DNA from: Pseudomonadota bacterium
GTDB taxonomy: Bacteria; Pseudomonadota; Alphaproteobacteria; Sphingomonadales; SMXR01
Assembly (NCBI GenBank): GCA_022568115.1
Contig: JADFFP010000034.1
Span: 1-9,074, forward strand
Direction: 5' to 3'
Length of the DNA stretch: 9,074 nucleotides
A program made the position numbers and the translations under genes. Position 1 is the first letter of the stretch. Each line of letters opens with the position of its first letter. The notes beneath the pieces were generated by a model. It was not told the origin of the DNA. It ran no database searches and saw only the letters and a list, made by a program, of their open reading frames with translations. Shown here piece by piece: positions 1 through 6,404 of the stretch.

Positions 1-259
1 CATCCACAAGCGCGATTTGCACCGGCTGCATTTCGACGCCTGGAAAAAAGGCGTGAAAAGCCTTTATTACTGCCGCTCCAAGTCGATCCAGCGGGCCGAG
101 GTTGTGAACCATGCCGAAAACGGGGTGAAAAATATCGCTGCGGCTGGCAACGGCATTGGCGTCCCCAAGCCCGACGATATCCAAATCCCGATGATGGCGG
201 CGCCGGATAACCCGGACCAGGAAGAGGACCAGTACGAAGAATGTCTGGTGTGTCAATAG
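1..259 (+). CDS. nrdA: Ribonucleoside-diphosphate reductase, alpha subunit, C-terminal end (partial)
   Basis: This is the last 85 residues of a gene cut by the window edge; the reading frame begins at base 2. The large subunit of class I reductase reduces ribonucleotides to deoxyribonucleotides in the cytoplasm. The visible part has a segment with KGVKSLYYCRSKSIQRAE, like the end of the catalytic barrel where paired tyrosines (YY) relay the radical, then a variable acidic linker. It ends in EECLVCQ, whose CxxC pair would be the swinging redox arm re-reduced by thioredoxin or glutaredoxin. The gene is followed after 6 nt by nrdB, whose Shine-Dalgarno site overlaps this stop codon, so the two are almost certainly cotranscribed and translationally coupled. 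The assignment rests on this tail plus the adjacent nrdB. The N-terminal ATP cone and active site are outside the window. Confidence 0.9.
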   Translation, partial: IHKRDLHRLHFDAWKKGVKSLYYCRSKSIQRAEVVNHAENGVKNIAAAGNGIGVPKPDDIQIPMMAAPDNPDQEEDQYEECLVCQ

Positions 260-265
260 AGGACT

Positions 266-1276
266 ATGGAAGCTAAAGCGAAGATCAAGGATCAGGCGAT
301 GGGTGCGGTAGCAGTAGCAAATCTGATGAGCGATAATGTGGTTTACAAACCTTTCCGCTACCCCTGGGCCTACCAGGCGTGGCTGACCCAGCAGCGTATC
401 CACTGGCTGCCCGAGGAAGTGCCGTTGGCCGATGACGTCAAGGATTGGCGCAACAAGCTGACGAAGGAAGAACGCAACTTACTGACCCAGATTTTCCGCT
501 TTTTCACGCAGGCCGATATCGAGGTCAACAACTGCTACATGCAGCACTACACCAGGGTTTTCAAGCCGACCGAAGTGAAGATGATGCTGGCCGCCTTCTC
601 GAACATCGAGACCATACACATTGCCGCCTATTCGCACCTGCTGGACACTCTCGGCATGCCCGAGAGTGAATATTCCGCGTTCCTGAAATACAAGGAAATG
701 AAAGACAAGTACGATTACATGCAGCAGTTCAATGTCGAAACAAAGCCCGATATCGCCAAAACACTGGCGGTCTTCGGCGCCTTTACCGAGGGTCTGCAGC
801 TGTTTGCCTCCTTCGCCATGCTGCTGAACTTCCCGCGCTTTAACAAAATGAAGGGCATGGGCCAGATCGTCTCGTGGTCGGTTCGGGATGAAACCCTGCA
901 TTGCCAAAGCATCATCAAGCTGTTCCGCACCTTTTGTCATGAAAACCCGGAGATTTGGACCGAAGCGTTTCAGCAGGAACTTTATGCCGCGTGCGAGACC
1001 ATCGTCAGCCACGAGGACGCCTTCATTGACCTGGCGTTCGAGATGGGTCCGGTAGAGGGGTTGGCGCCCGGGGAGATTAAAAGCTACATTCGCTATATCG
1101 CCGACCGCAGACTTTTGCAGCTTGGCCTGCAGCCGATCTACAGGTTAGAGAAAAATCCGCTGCCATGGCTCGACGCCATGCTGAATGCGGTCGAGCACAC
1201 CAACTTTTTTGAAAACCGGGCAACCGAATATTCAAAGGCCGCGACTCAAGGGTCTTGGGAGGAAGCCTTCGATTAA
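266..1276 (+). CDS. nrdB: Ribonucleoside-diphosphate reductase class Ia, beta subunit
   Basis: NrdB houses the diferric tyrosyl radical that starts catalysis in NrdA. The 336-residue ferritin-like protein is intact and of usual family length. All expected metal ligands are visible: D84 (QADIEV), E115 and H118 (ETIH), E175 (FTEG), E209 and H212 (RDETLH). The radical tyrosine is Y122 (AAYSHLL), at the same position as in the Escherichia coli protein, so this is a Tyr-radical enzyme rather than the Tyr-less class Ic type. The C-terminus is acidic and aromatic (SWEEAFD), as expected for the tail that docks on NrdA. The start is supported by AGAGGA at 258-263, which overlaps the nrdA stop. Downstream lie two hairpins (1307-1367 and 1392-1422) that should end the nrdAB transcript. 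No NrdR box can be checked because the nrdA promoter is outside the window. Confidence 0.96.
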   Translation: MEAKAKIKDQAMGAVAVANLMSDNVVYKPFRYPWAYQAWLTQQRIHWLPEEVPLADDVKDWRNKLTKEERNLLTQIFRFFTQADIEVNNCYMQHYTRVFKPTEVKMMLAAFSNIETIHIAAYSHLLDTLGMPESEYSAFLKYKEMKDKYDYMQQFNVETKPDIAKTLAVFGAFTEGLQLFASFAMLLNFPRFNKMKGMGQIVSWSVRDETLHCQSIIKLFRTFCHENPEIWTEAFQQELYAACETIVSHEDAFIDLAFEMGPVEGLAPGEIKSYIRYIADRRLLQLGLQPIYRLEKNPLPWLDAMLNAVEHTNFFENRATEYSKAATQGSWEEAFD

Positions 1277-1306
1277 TCCAGCTAAAAAAAACATAGTTCT
1301 TCCTCT

Positions 1307-1376
1307 GCGGGGAAATCCTTTCTGCCTTGCTAGCCGTCTGAATACGTTCAAAAAAGGGTTTCCCCGCTCTTTTATT
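1307..1376 (+). terminator. Long-loop hairpin after nrdB, likely first terminator or 3' processing structure
   Basis: Bases 1307-1321 pair with 1353-1367 in a 15 bp stem containing one G-U pair, starting GCGGGGAAA and closing TTTCCCCGC. The loop is unusually long at about 31 nt. The stem is followed directly by TCTTTTATT. It lies 30 nt after the nrdB stop and ahead of a second, stronger hairpin. It may end part of nrdAB transcription or protect the 3' end of the message; the long loop makes classical termination less certain. Confidence 0.5.
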
Positions 1377-1380
1377 CAAA

Positions 1381-1430
1381 AGGGAAAAAGCAAGAGGCGT
1401 TCCGGGGGATGGAACGCCTCTTTATATTTG
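1381..1430. terminator. Strong bidirectional intrinsic terminator between nrdB and the small exported-protein gene
   Basis: A perfect 12 bp stem, AAGAGGCGTTCC (1392-1403) with GGAACGCCTCTT (1411-1422), encloses a 7-nt loop. On the + strand it runs into TTTATATTT; on the - strand it is followed by a T-run from the A-rich stretch at 1385-1389. It therefore can stop both the nrdAB transcript and the oppositely directed transcript of the small gene at 1463-1612, which ends 40 nt away. Confidence 0.85.
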
Positions 1431-1462
1431 GGACGATAAGTTGAAGGGCAGGGGTGGGCCCC

Positions 1463-1612
1463 TCAATGGGAATTAAACATGCGTCCCGTTTCGAACCACA
1501 CTGATGCGGGGGAAATTTTCCCGGACACGGTCATGCCGATTGCCCTGACTTGAGGGAGAGAGGAAACAGAGAGAGTCATTAAAAGGGCAAAAAACAATCC
1601 AAATCCGGACAT
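1463..1612 (-). CDS. Small exported protein of 49 residues, unknown function
   Basis: I do not recognise this family. The frame begins MSGFGLFFALLMTL, a hydrophobic stretch that ends in a plausible signal peptidase I site after QVRA (residue 24), leaving a mature peptide of only about 25 residues (IGMTVSGKISPASVWFETGR and a few more). The N-region lacks a lysine or arginine, which is atypical, so the segment could instead be an uncleaved membrane anchor. The gene is too short for usual gene finders but has full expression signals: AGGAG (1621-1625) 8 nt before the ATG, a -10-like element and operator at 1647-1702, and an intrinsic terminator at 1392-1422. The neighbouring gene at 1776-2435 carries the same operator, so both probably belong to one regulon. 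A short, non-homologous reading frame cannot be excluded from sequence alone. Confidence 0.6.
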   Translation of the reverse strand: MSGFGLFFALLMTLSVSSLPQVRAIGMTVSGKISPASVWFETGRMFNSH

Positions 1613-1646
1613 TTATTTTTCTCCTGATCGGTGATGATTCGTCCCT

Positions 1647-1702
1647 AAAATACCAAAATCACCCTGAACGGAAACTGAGCAAGCTGTTCATGTTCGGTTC
1701 AT
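1647..1702 (-). promoter_or_regulatory. Promoter with four phased half-sites, upstream of the 49-residue gene (copy A)
   Basis: Read on the + strand, half-sites CTGAAC (1664), CTGAGC (1675), GTTCAT (1686) and GTTCAT (1697) start exactly 11 bp apart; the last two are in the opposite orientation to the first two. The gene-proximal half-site is 11 nt from TATTTT (- strand, 1652 to 1647), preceded by TGG as in an extended -10. No good -35 is present; the half-sites occupy its place. A leader of about 30 nt precedes the start codon at 1612. One-turn spacing of direct repeats is typical of OmpR/PhoB-family activators such as PhoB or PmrA. The actual regulator is unknown. The same arrangement recurs at 2473-2528. 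Confidence 0.7.
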
Positions 1703-1710
1703 GTCGAATT

Positions 1711-1742
1711 TAAGAAAAAACGGGGCCCCGGAAAGGGCCCCG
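1711..1742 (-). terminator. Intrinsic terminator of the 219-residue exported-protein gene
   Basis: CGGGGCCC (1721-1728) pairs with GGGCCCCG (1735-1742) across a 6-nt loop. On the - strand the stem is followed by TTTTTTCTTAA, a clear T-tract. It lies 33 nt beyond the stop codon at 1776 and only 8 nt from operator copy A, so it insulates the small gene from readthrough. Confidence 0.85.
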
Positions 1743-1775
1743 GTTCCGGGCGGTGTTCAGGGAAAGACCCCGCCC

Positions 1776-2435
1776 TTAATGGTATCTGCGTTTGCCGCGG
1801 TTTCCGTAGCGCCCAGGGATTTCGATGTGCGCGACAGACAGTGCGACCTGCTGGTAAGCTTCCAGCCTGAGTACGCGCTCGATATTTGCGTAACCGCTCC
1901 GGCCCCAGGTATAAGCGTAACCATTACCGGTCACGGTCTCGAGCAACACCCCAAAAATCCCGATTGCCAGTTGGGCTTTTTCGATCTTGCCGCCCGAGTT
2001 GTTGTAAGAGCCGTAGCGGCGGCTTAAGGGCTGGGATACTTCGCCATAAGCGCGGTCGCGGTAAAGCGTTTTGCCTGCCGCCCTGACGCGGATTTTGTAA
2101 TCGTATTCCATCACCGCATAACCGCTGCGGTAACCCCTGTGGGGCTGGTCATAAATTTCCACGCGCGACAGATAGCCGTTGACCGAAACCGTGACGTCGG
2201 CGTAGCGCGGGGAGGTGACGAGGTTGACGTAAGGGTTATAGCGCACCAGGTAAGAGCCAATGACCTTCCCAAGCCGGGAATCGTGGCCGGCATCAACGTA
2301 AACGTCGACCACCTGTTTGCCGTATCCGCGGCCGCGGCCGGATTTAGGATCGGCCAGCGCTTCGGTTGCGGCCAGGCCGGCGGCCAATGATCCCAAAGCC
2401 AGTGCGGAGAACATATAAGTTTTGAATTTGGTCAT
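1776..2435 (-). CDS. Exported basic Arg/Gly/Tyr-rich protein, unknown function
   Basis: The protein has 219 residues and I do not recognise a firm family. A Sec signal peptide is clear: MTKFKTYMFSALALGSLAAG with a cleavage site after EALA (residue 28). No lipobox cysteine is present, so it should be periplasmic or secreted. The middle (about residues 40-150) alternates strand-like segments (VVDVYVDAG, ADVTVSVNGYLSRVEIYD, YDYKIRVRAAGKTLYRDRAYGEVSQ), loosely like small beta-rich envelope proteins such as LptE or DUF4136 members; this resemblance is weak. Both ends of the mature protein are basic and rich in Arg, Gly and Tyr. The frame is open upstream to 2513, but AGGAG (2443-2447) 7 nt before the ATG and the signal peptide fix the start at 2435. 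It is monocistronic, with its own promoter (2473-2528) and terminator (1711-1742). Confidence 0.85.
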   Translation of the reverse strand: MTKFKTYMFSALALGSLAAGLAATEALADPKSGRGRGYGKQVVDVYVDAGHDSRLGKVIGSYLVRYNPYVNLVTSPRYADVTVSVNGYLSRVEIYDQPHRGYRSGYAVMEYDYKIRVRAAGKTLYRDRAYGEVSQPLSRRYGSYNNSGGKIEKAQLAIGIFGVLLETVTGNGYAYTWGRSGYANIERVLRLEAYQQVALSVAHIEIPGRYGNRGKRRYH

Positions 2436-2472
2436 CGTGCTTCTCCTATCCTTTATTGTTCTTGGAATAAGA

Positions 2473-2528
2473 AGAATACCAAACCCCGCCTGAACGATCG
2501 CTGAGCGGGCCATTCACTCGCGGTTCAG
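2473..2528 (-). promoter_or_regulatory. Promoter with four phased half-sites, upstream of the 219-residue gene (copy B)
   Basis: This is the second copy of the arrangement seen at 1647-1702. Half-sites CTGAAC (2490), CTGAGC (2501), ATTCAC (2512) and GTTCAG (2523) start 11 bp apart. TATTCT (- strand, 2478 to 2473), again preceded by TGG, lies 11 nt from the first half-site, identical to copy A. Ungapped alignment of the two 56-bp copies gives 38 identities: 21 of 24 in half-sites but only 5 of 15 in the spacers between them. That pattern points to selection on protein-binding sites rather than recent duplication. The predicted leader is about 30 nt. Confidence 0.72.
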
Positions 2529-2569
2529 CGAAACCGGGCGGAAATAAGGCAAGGCGGGGGTGGGAAGGA

Positions 2570-3169
2570 TCAGTCGATCAGGCCGAGGCTTTTGCCCCGA
2601 TCGCTGTAATTGGTGGAGCCGATGTCCTTTTCGTTCTGGGCTTTTCTGGCTTCCAGAGGTTTTTTCAAAACCGCTTCCAGACGCACGGCATAGACCTGGT
2701 CGTGGGGATCGACGCCCATGGCGTGAACCATGCGGTTCATGTAATTGAAAAGACTGGCGACTGCGGCGGCATCATAGACCGCCTGCTCCGGCCAGCCGGC
2801 CTCGAGGATGGCCCCGGTATCCGCTTTTTCTATTTTTTCATGATCCAGGGTCAGCTTCCGGGCGTATTTCAGGACCGGAACCATTTTATCCGGGGCGCCT
2901 GAGGCATCGATATCCTCAACCAGCCGGTCAAACAGAGTGGGGTCAACCCCGTAAAAAGCGGCGTAAACCCGGTGTGAATTAAAACAAAACCGGCAGCCAT
3001 TCAGCCTTGAGACAAAAGCCGCGATCATCTCCCGCTCGCCGATGGTCAGCGGCGAGGGGCCGCGCAGGATCACGTCATGGAATTCCATCAGCGGCTTTAT
3101 CCCTTTGGGAAAAGCCCTGAAGGCGTCCGCCAGATGAACGGTTTCCGGAAAAGAAGGCAGAAAAGGCAT
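2570..3169 (-). CDS. AhpD-like / carboxymuconolactone decarboxylase family protein (peroxidase-related)
   Basis: This 199-residue all-helical protein belongs to the AhpD-like fold, in the group often annotated as uncharacterised peroxidase-related enzymes. The diagnostic motif is GEREMIAAFVSRLNGCRFC followed by FNSH: acidic residues E45 and E47, redox pair C59 and C62, and H66 form the CxxCxxxH signature used for peroxide or disulfide reduction. The substrate is unknown. The frame is open to an ATG at 3196, four bases after the secA stop, but that start has no Shine-Dalgarno site. I prefer the ATG at 3169, preceded by AAGGGA and followed by the usual family beginning MPFLPSFPE; if the upstream ATG is used the protein has 208 residues. 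The short gap to secA suggests a shared transcript. I see no clear terminator between its stop and the promoter at 2473-2528. Confidence 0.88.
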   Translation of the reverse strand: MPFLPSFPETVHLADAFRAFPKGIKPLMEFHDVILRGPSPLTIGEREMIAAFVSRLNGCRFCFNSHRVYAAFYGVDPTLFDRLVEDIDASGAPDKMVPVLKYARKLTLDHEKIEKADTGAILEAGWPEQAVYDAAAVASLFNYMNRMVHAMGVDPHDQVYAVRLEAVLKKPLEARKAQNEKDIGSTNYSDRGKSLGLID

Positions 3170-3199
3170 TAATTTTCCCTTTGTGATTGAGGACATGAG

Positions 3200-5941
3200 C
3201 TAGGTCAGGCGGCCGTGACAATGTTTGTATTTTTTTCCCGACCCGCACGGGCACAGGGCATTGCGCGCCATGCGGCCCCAGGTAGAGGGATCTTCCGGGT
3301 CCATTTTCACGGCTTTTTTCCTTGAGATTATGGTCCCGGAAGGCGCTACCTGGCCCGGCTTTGGCCCGGGCGGCCGGGCTTCATTTTCACCGGTGAGCGG
3401 GTTAATGTGCTGCGGACGCATTTCCTGCTTTTTGGGTTTCAAAGACAGCGGCCCGCGCTCGATATTGATGGCGATATGGGCCAGGATTTCGGAAACATGC
3501 TCCCGGACCTGAGTCAAAAGCCCCTCAAACATGGAAAACGCCTCGGTCTTGTATTCGTTCAAGGGGTCGCGCTGGCCGTAGGCCCTTAAAGCGACCACGC
3601 GGCGCAGGTGATCGAGTGAGGAAAGGTGTTCTTTCCAGTCGTGATCCAGAGTGCGCAACAGGAACGTTTTTTCAACATAACACCATTCCTTTTCACCATA
3701 GAGTTCGACCTTGGTGGCGACCTGCTTGTCGGTCTCGGCAATGATGCGCTCGGTCAGGATTTGTTCCTCAACCCCTTCTTCTTCCATCCATTTGCTAAAG
3801 GGCAGGTCGAGGTTGAAAATGCGCTTGACCCTGACGCCCAGGCCTTTGATGTCCCATTCTTCCGGATACGATTTCGGCGGAATGTGGGCTATAACCATGT
3901 CCTCGACCGTCTCATGGCGCATGTCGGCGACTGTATCCGAAACCACCTCCGCGTCCATGATCTCAAGGCGCTGTTCGTAGATGACCTTCCTTTGGTCGTT
4001 CATGACGTTGTCGTATTTCAAAAGATTTTTGCGGATGTCGTAATTGCGGGCTTCGACCTTTTCCTGGGCTTTTTCAATCGCCTTGTTGATCCACGGGTGA
4101 ATAATCGCCTCGCCTTCCTCGATCCCCATCTTGAGCAGCATCGAATCCATTTTCTCGGGTCCGAAGATACGCATCAAATCGTCCTGTAACGACAGGTAAA
4201 ACTTTGACCTGCCGGGGTCTCCCTGGCGTCCGGAACGGCCCCTCAGCTGGTTGTCGATGCGCCGGCTTTCATGGCGCTCGGTGCCGATCACGTAAAGGCC
4301 GCCGGCCTCCAGCACTTTGTTTCTATTGGCGGCGATATCGGCTTCAATCTCCTTGACGGCCTGTTCGCGCTTGGCTTCGTCCTCGATCGGGTCGGCTTCA
4401 GTCTTGATGCGCATCTCAAGGTTGCCGCCGAGCTGGATATCGGTCCCGCGCCCGGCCATGTTGGTGGCGATTGTCACCGTCCCCGCGCGCCCGGCCTGAG
4501 AGATGATCGCCGCCTCCTGCTCGTGATAGCGGGCGTTCAGGACGTTGTGGCGAATTTTCTTTTTCTTCAGGATTTTCGAAAGGTCTTCTGATTTTTCGAT
4601 CGAAATGGTGCCCACCAGCATCGGCTGGCCTTTTTTCTGGCAGGTGGCTATTTCTTCGACCAGGGCCTGGTATTTTTCCTTCTCGGTGCGGTAAAACTCA
4701 TCGTTTTCATCGTCGCGGATAACCTCAACGTTGGTCGGGATTTCAACAACGGTGAGACCGTAAATATCGGCCAATTCCTGGGCTTCAGTGGCCGCGGTCC
4801 CGGTCATCCCGGCCAGTTTCGGGTACATGCGGAAATAATTCTGGAAAGTGATTGAGGCCACGGTCTGGTTTTCCGGCTGGATCGGCACCCCTTCTTTGGC
4901 TTCAACCGCCTGGTGCAGGCCGTCCGACCAGCGCCGGCCTTCCATCATGCGGCCAGTGAATTCGTCAATGATTATCACCTTGCTGTCCTTAACGATATAA
5001 TCGGTGTCGCGGGTGAACATGTTCTGGGCCTTCAGGGCCACGTTCACATGGTGGACCACCTCGGTGTTTTCGTAATCGTAGAGGTTGTCAGATTTCAGCA
5101 GGTCCGCTTTCAAGAGCAGCTGCTCGATCACCTCAATCCCCTCCTCGGTCAGGGCGATGGTGCGGTTCTTTTCCTCTTTCTCAAAATGGTCCTTTTTCAG
5201 TTTCTGGATCAGGCGGTCGACGGTGGTGTAGAGGTCCGATTTGTCCTGGGTCGGGCCTGAGATAATCAAGGGGGTGCGCGCTTCATCAATGAGAATGCTG
5301 TCGACCTCGTCAATGATGGCGAAATTGAAATCCCGCCGGACCATTTCGGCCCTGGAAAAGGCCAGGTTGTCGCGCAGATAATCGAATCCCAGTTCGTTGT
5401 TGGTGGTATAGGTGATGTCCGAGCTATAGGCCTCCTTGCGCTGCTGGTTAGTGAGCCCCGGGACAATGACCCCGACGCTTAAACCCAGGAAATTATAAAT
5501 CTGGCCCATCCATTCGGCGTCACGGCGGGCCAGGTATTCGTTGACGGTGACGATATGGACGCCCTTTTCAGGAATGGCGTTCAGATATGCTGACAGGGTC
5601 GAGACCAGGGTCTTGCCCTCACCGGTTTTCATTTCGGCAATCTCACCCTTGTGGAGGACGATCCCGCCGATGATCTGGACATCAAAATGGCGCTGGCCAA
5701 GGGTCCTCTTGGCGGCCTCCCTGACCGTGGCGAAGGCCTCGGTCAGAAGGTCATCCAGAGTTTCGCCGGCCTTGTAGCGGCGCTTGAATTCGGCTGTTTT
5801 TACCTTGATCTGGTCGTTTGAGAGCTTCTCGAATTTTGGCTCCAGAGCATTAACGTCATCCACGGCCTTTTGATGCCCGCGGATAACGCGCTCATTGGTG
5901 GTGCCAAACACTCTTTTGGCCAGCAAACCGAGGGCTTTCAT
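3200..5941 (-). CDS. secA: Protein translocase ATPase SecA
   Basis: SecA drives preproteins through SecYEG at the inner membrane using ATP. The 913-residue protein is complete and of normal length. Visible landmarks are the Walker A loop MKTGEGKT (104-111), the DEVD Walker B box (211-214) followed by [15 protein letters not shown], the second motor domain with [14 protein letters not shown] and [13 protein letters not shown], the helical scaffold with SLDHLRR, and the C-terminal zinc site [13 protein letters not shown] (C897, C899, C908, H909), which binds SecB and phospholipid. The frame extends 10 residues upstream to 5971, but AAGGGA about 5 nt before the ATG at 5941 and the typical start [13 protein letters not shown] favour 5941. 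A sigma70-like promoter is at 6042-6070, giving a leader near 95 nt. No SecM-type leader peptide is evident. Confidence 0.98.
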   Translation of the reverse strand: MKALGLLAKRVFGTTNERVIRGHQKAVDDVNALEPKFEKLSNDQIKVKTAEFKRRYKAGETLDDLLTEAFATVREAAKRTLGQRHFDVQIIGGIVLHKGEIAEMKTGEGKTLVSTLSAYLNAIPEKGVHIVTVNEYLARRDAEWMGQIYNFLGLSVGVIVPGLTNQQRKEAYSSDITYTTNNELGFDYLRDNLAFSRAEMVRRDFNFAIIDEVDSILIDEARTPLIISGPTQDKSDLYTTVDRLIQKLKKDHFEKEEKNRTIALTEEGIEVIEQLLLKADLLKSDNLYDYENTEVVHHVNVALKAQNMFTRDTDYIVKDSKVIIIDEFTGRMMEGRRWSDGLHQAVEAKEGVPIQPENQTVASITFQNYFRMYPKLAGMTGTAATEAQELADIYGLTVVEIPTNVEVIRDDENDEFYRTEKEKYQALVEEIATCQKKGQPMLVGTISIEKSEDLSKILKKKKIRHNVLNARYHEQEAAIISQAGRAGTVTIATNMAGRGTDIQLGGNLEMRIKTEADPIEDEAKREQAVKEIEADIAANRNKVLEAGGLYVIGTERHESRRIDNQLRGRSGRQGDPGRSKFYLSLQDDLMRIFGPEKMDSMLLKMGIEEGEAIIHPWINKAIEKAQEKVEARNYDIRKNLLKYDNVMNDQRKVIYEQRLEIMDAEVVSDTVADMRHETVEDMVIAHIPPKSYPEEWDIKGLGVRVKRIFNLDLPFSKWMEEEGVEEQILTERIIAETDKQVATKVELYGEKEWCYVEKTFLLRTLDHDWKEHLSSLDHLRRVVALRAYGQRDPLNEYKTEAFSMFEGLLTQVREHVSEILAHIAINIERGPLSLKPKKQEMRPQHINPLTGENEARPPGPKPGQVAPSGTIISRKKAVKMDPEDPSTWGRMARNALCPCGSGKKYKHCHGRLT

Positions 5942-6041
5942 GTATTCCCTTTCAATAGAATCCGATCGCATAAGGAACGGATCAGGATAAAGTCACCTTC
6001 CAGGATTATTCGGGATTCTCCTGAAAAAACCAGTCACAGGA

Positions 6042-6070
6042 GAGATAAGGTCGTGGAGTTAAAGTGTCAA
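6042..6070 (-). promoter_or_regulatory. Sigma70-type promoter for secA
   Basis: On the - strand a perfect -35 TTGACA (6070 to 6065) is followed after 17 bp by TATCTC (6047 to 6042), which matches the -10 consensus at four of six positions. Transcription would start near 6035. An inverted repeat, TCTCCTG (6017-6023) with CAGGAGA (6037-6043), overlaps the -10 and the predicted start and might act as an operator. The flp gene ends 35 nt upstream, so secA appears to be transcribed from its own promoter. Confidence 0.65.
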
Positions 6071-6104
6071 CCAAGAGTGGGGAATAATAGGGAATTTATG
6101 CTCT

Positions 6105-6311
6105 TCAGCTTGCCTGGGTATTCGACATCATCTCGGCGATATAATTCAGGAATCCACTCAGGCTGATGCCGAGGGTTTTAAGGGCGACAATCAAGACCAG
6201 GCTGATCAGGGCAGCAAGAAGGCCGTATTCCATAATCGCCACCCCGTCCCGTGATTTGAGAAGCCTGAAAGAGAAGTGGAAAAATATTTTCAGGAAGTTC
6301 TTTTGTATCAT
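6105..6311 (-). CDS. flp: Flp/Fap-type (type IVb) pilin, orphan
   Basis: The 68-residue product is a small Flp-family prepilin, the building block of Tad pili. The signature RDG/VAIMEYGLLAALISLVL gives a prepilin peptidase site after G23, with glutamate at mature position +5 and tyrosine at +6 as in the family, followed by a hydrophobic helix. The mature protein is about 45 residues. The leader (MIQKNFLKIFFHFSFRLLKS) is longer and more hydrophobic than usual for Flp. No tad, cpa or rcp genes are in the window, so assembly would depend on a distant locus. The frame is open to 6335; I chose the ATG at 6311 because a GGCGGGGG stretch precedes it and the upstream ATG has no Shine-Dalgarno site, but this is not decisive. 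It sits between secA and mutT, where many alphaproteobacteria carry argJ. Confidence 0.85.
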   Translation of the reverse strand: MIQKNFLKIFFHFSFRLLKSRDGVAIMEYGLLAALISLVLIVALKTLGISLSGFLNYIAEMMSNTQAS

Positions 6312-6404
6312 AAAGCCCCCGCCAGTTTCTAACATTATTTTGGAGGATTTAAAACCAAAATTGGTGTGTTGTGCGGTTCATTTGGGTATGATCGCCCCCT
6401 CGAC

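Noticed and set aside
479..1012. Minus-strand open frame of 177 codons inside nrdB
   Set aside because: It lies wholly opposite a well-supported gene, has no recognisable domain, and arises from the codon bias of nrdB.
1664..1702. General stress (EcfG-type) sigma factor promoter
   Set aside because: The half-sites contain GAAC-like strings, but the expected GGAAC then CGTT spacing toward either gene is not present in both copies, whereas the 11-bp period is.
1755..1760. GTTCAG near the end of the 219-residue gene as an operator half-site
   Set aside because: It is isolated, without phased partners at 11 bp, and not next to a promoter.
1441..1775. Mobile element remnant or CRISPR-like repeats in the gene-poor island after nrdB
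   Set aside because: No transposase fragment, no flanking direct repeats and no repeat-spacer series were seen. The stretch is explained by a small gene, an operator and terminators.
2436..2513. Longer version of the 219-residue protein starting at 2513
   Set aside because: The extension would run through the conserved operator and promoter and would bury the signal peptide; the Shine-Dalgarno site fits 2435.
3626..4189. Plus-strand open frame of 187 codons opposite secA
   Set aside because: It is the antisense shadow of an intact secA with all its motifs and has no ribosome-binding site or family resemblance. Other plus-strand frames across 3225-5777 were rejected for the same reason.
6376..6380. 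GTTCA in the flp-mutT gap as a third copy of the phased operator
   Set aside because: Only one half-site matches. The positions 11 bp on either side do not, and the spacing to a -10 differs from copies A and B.
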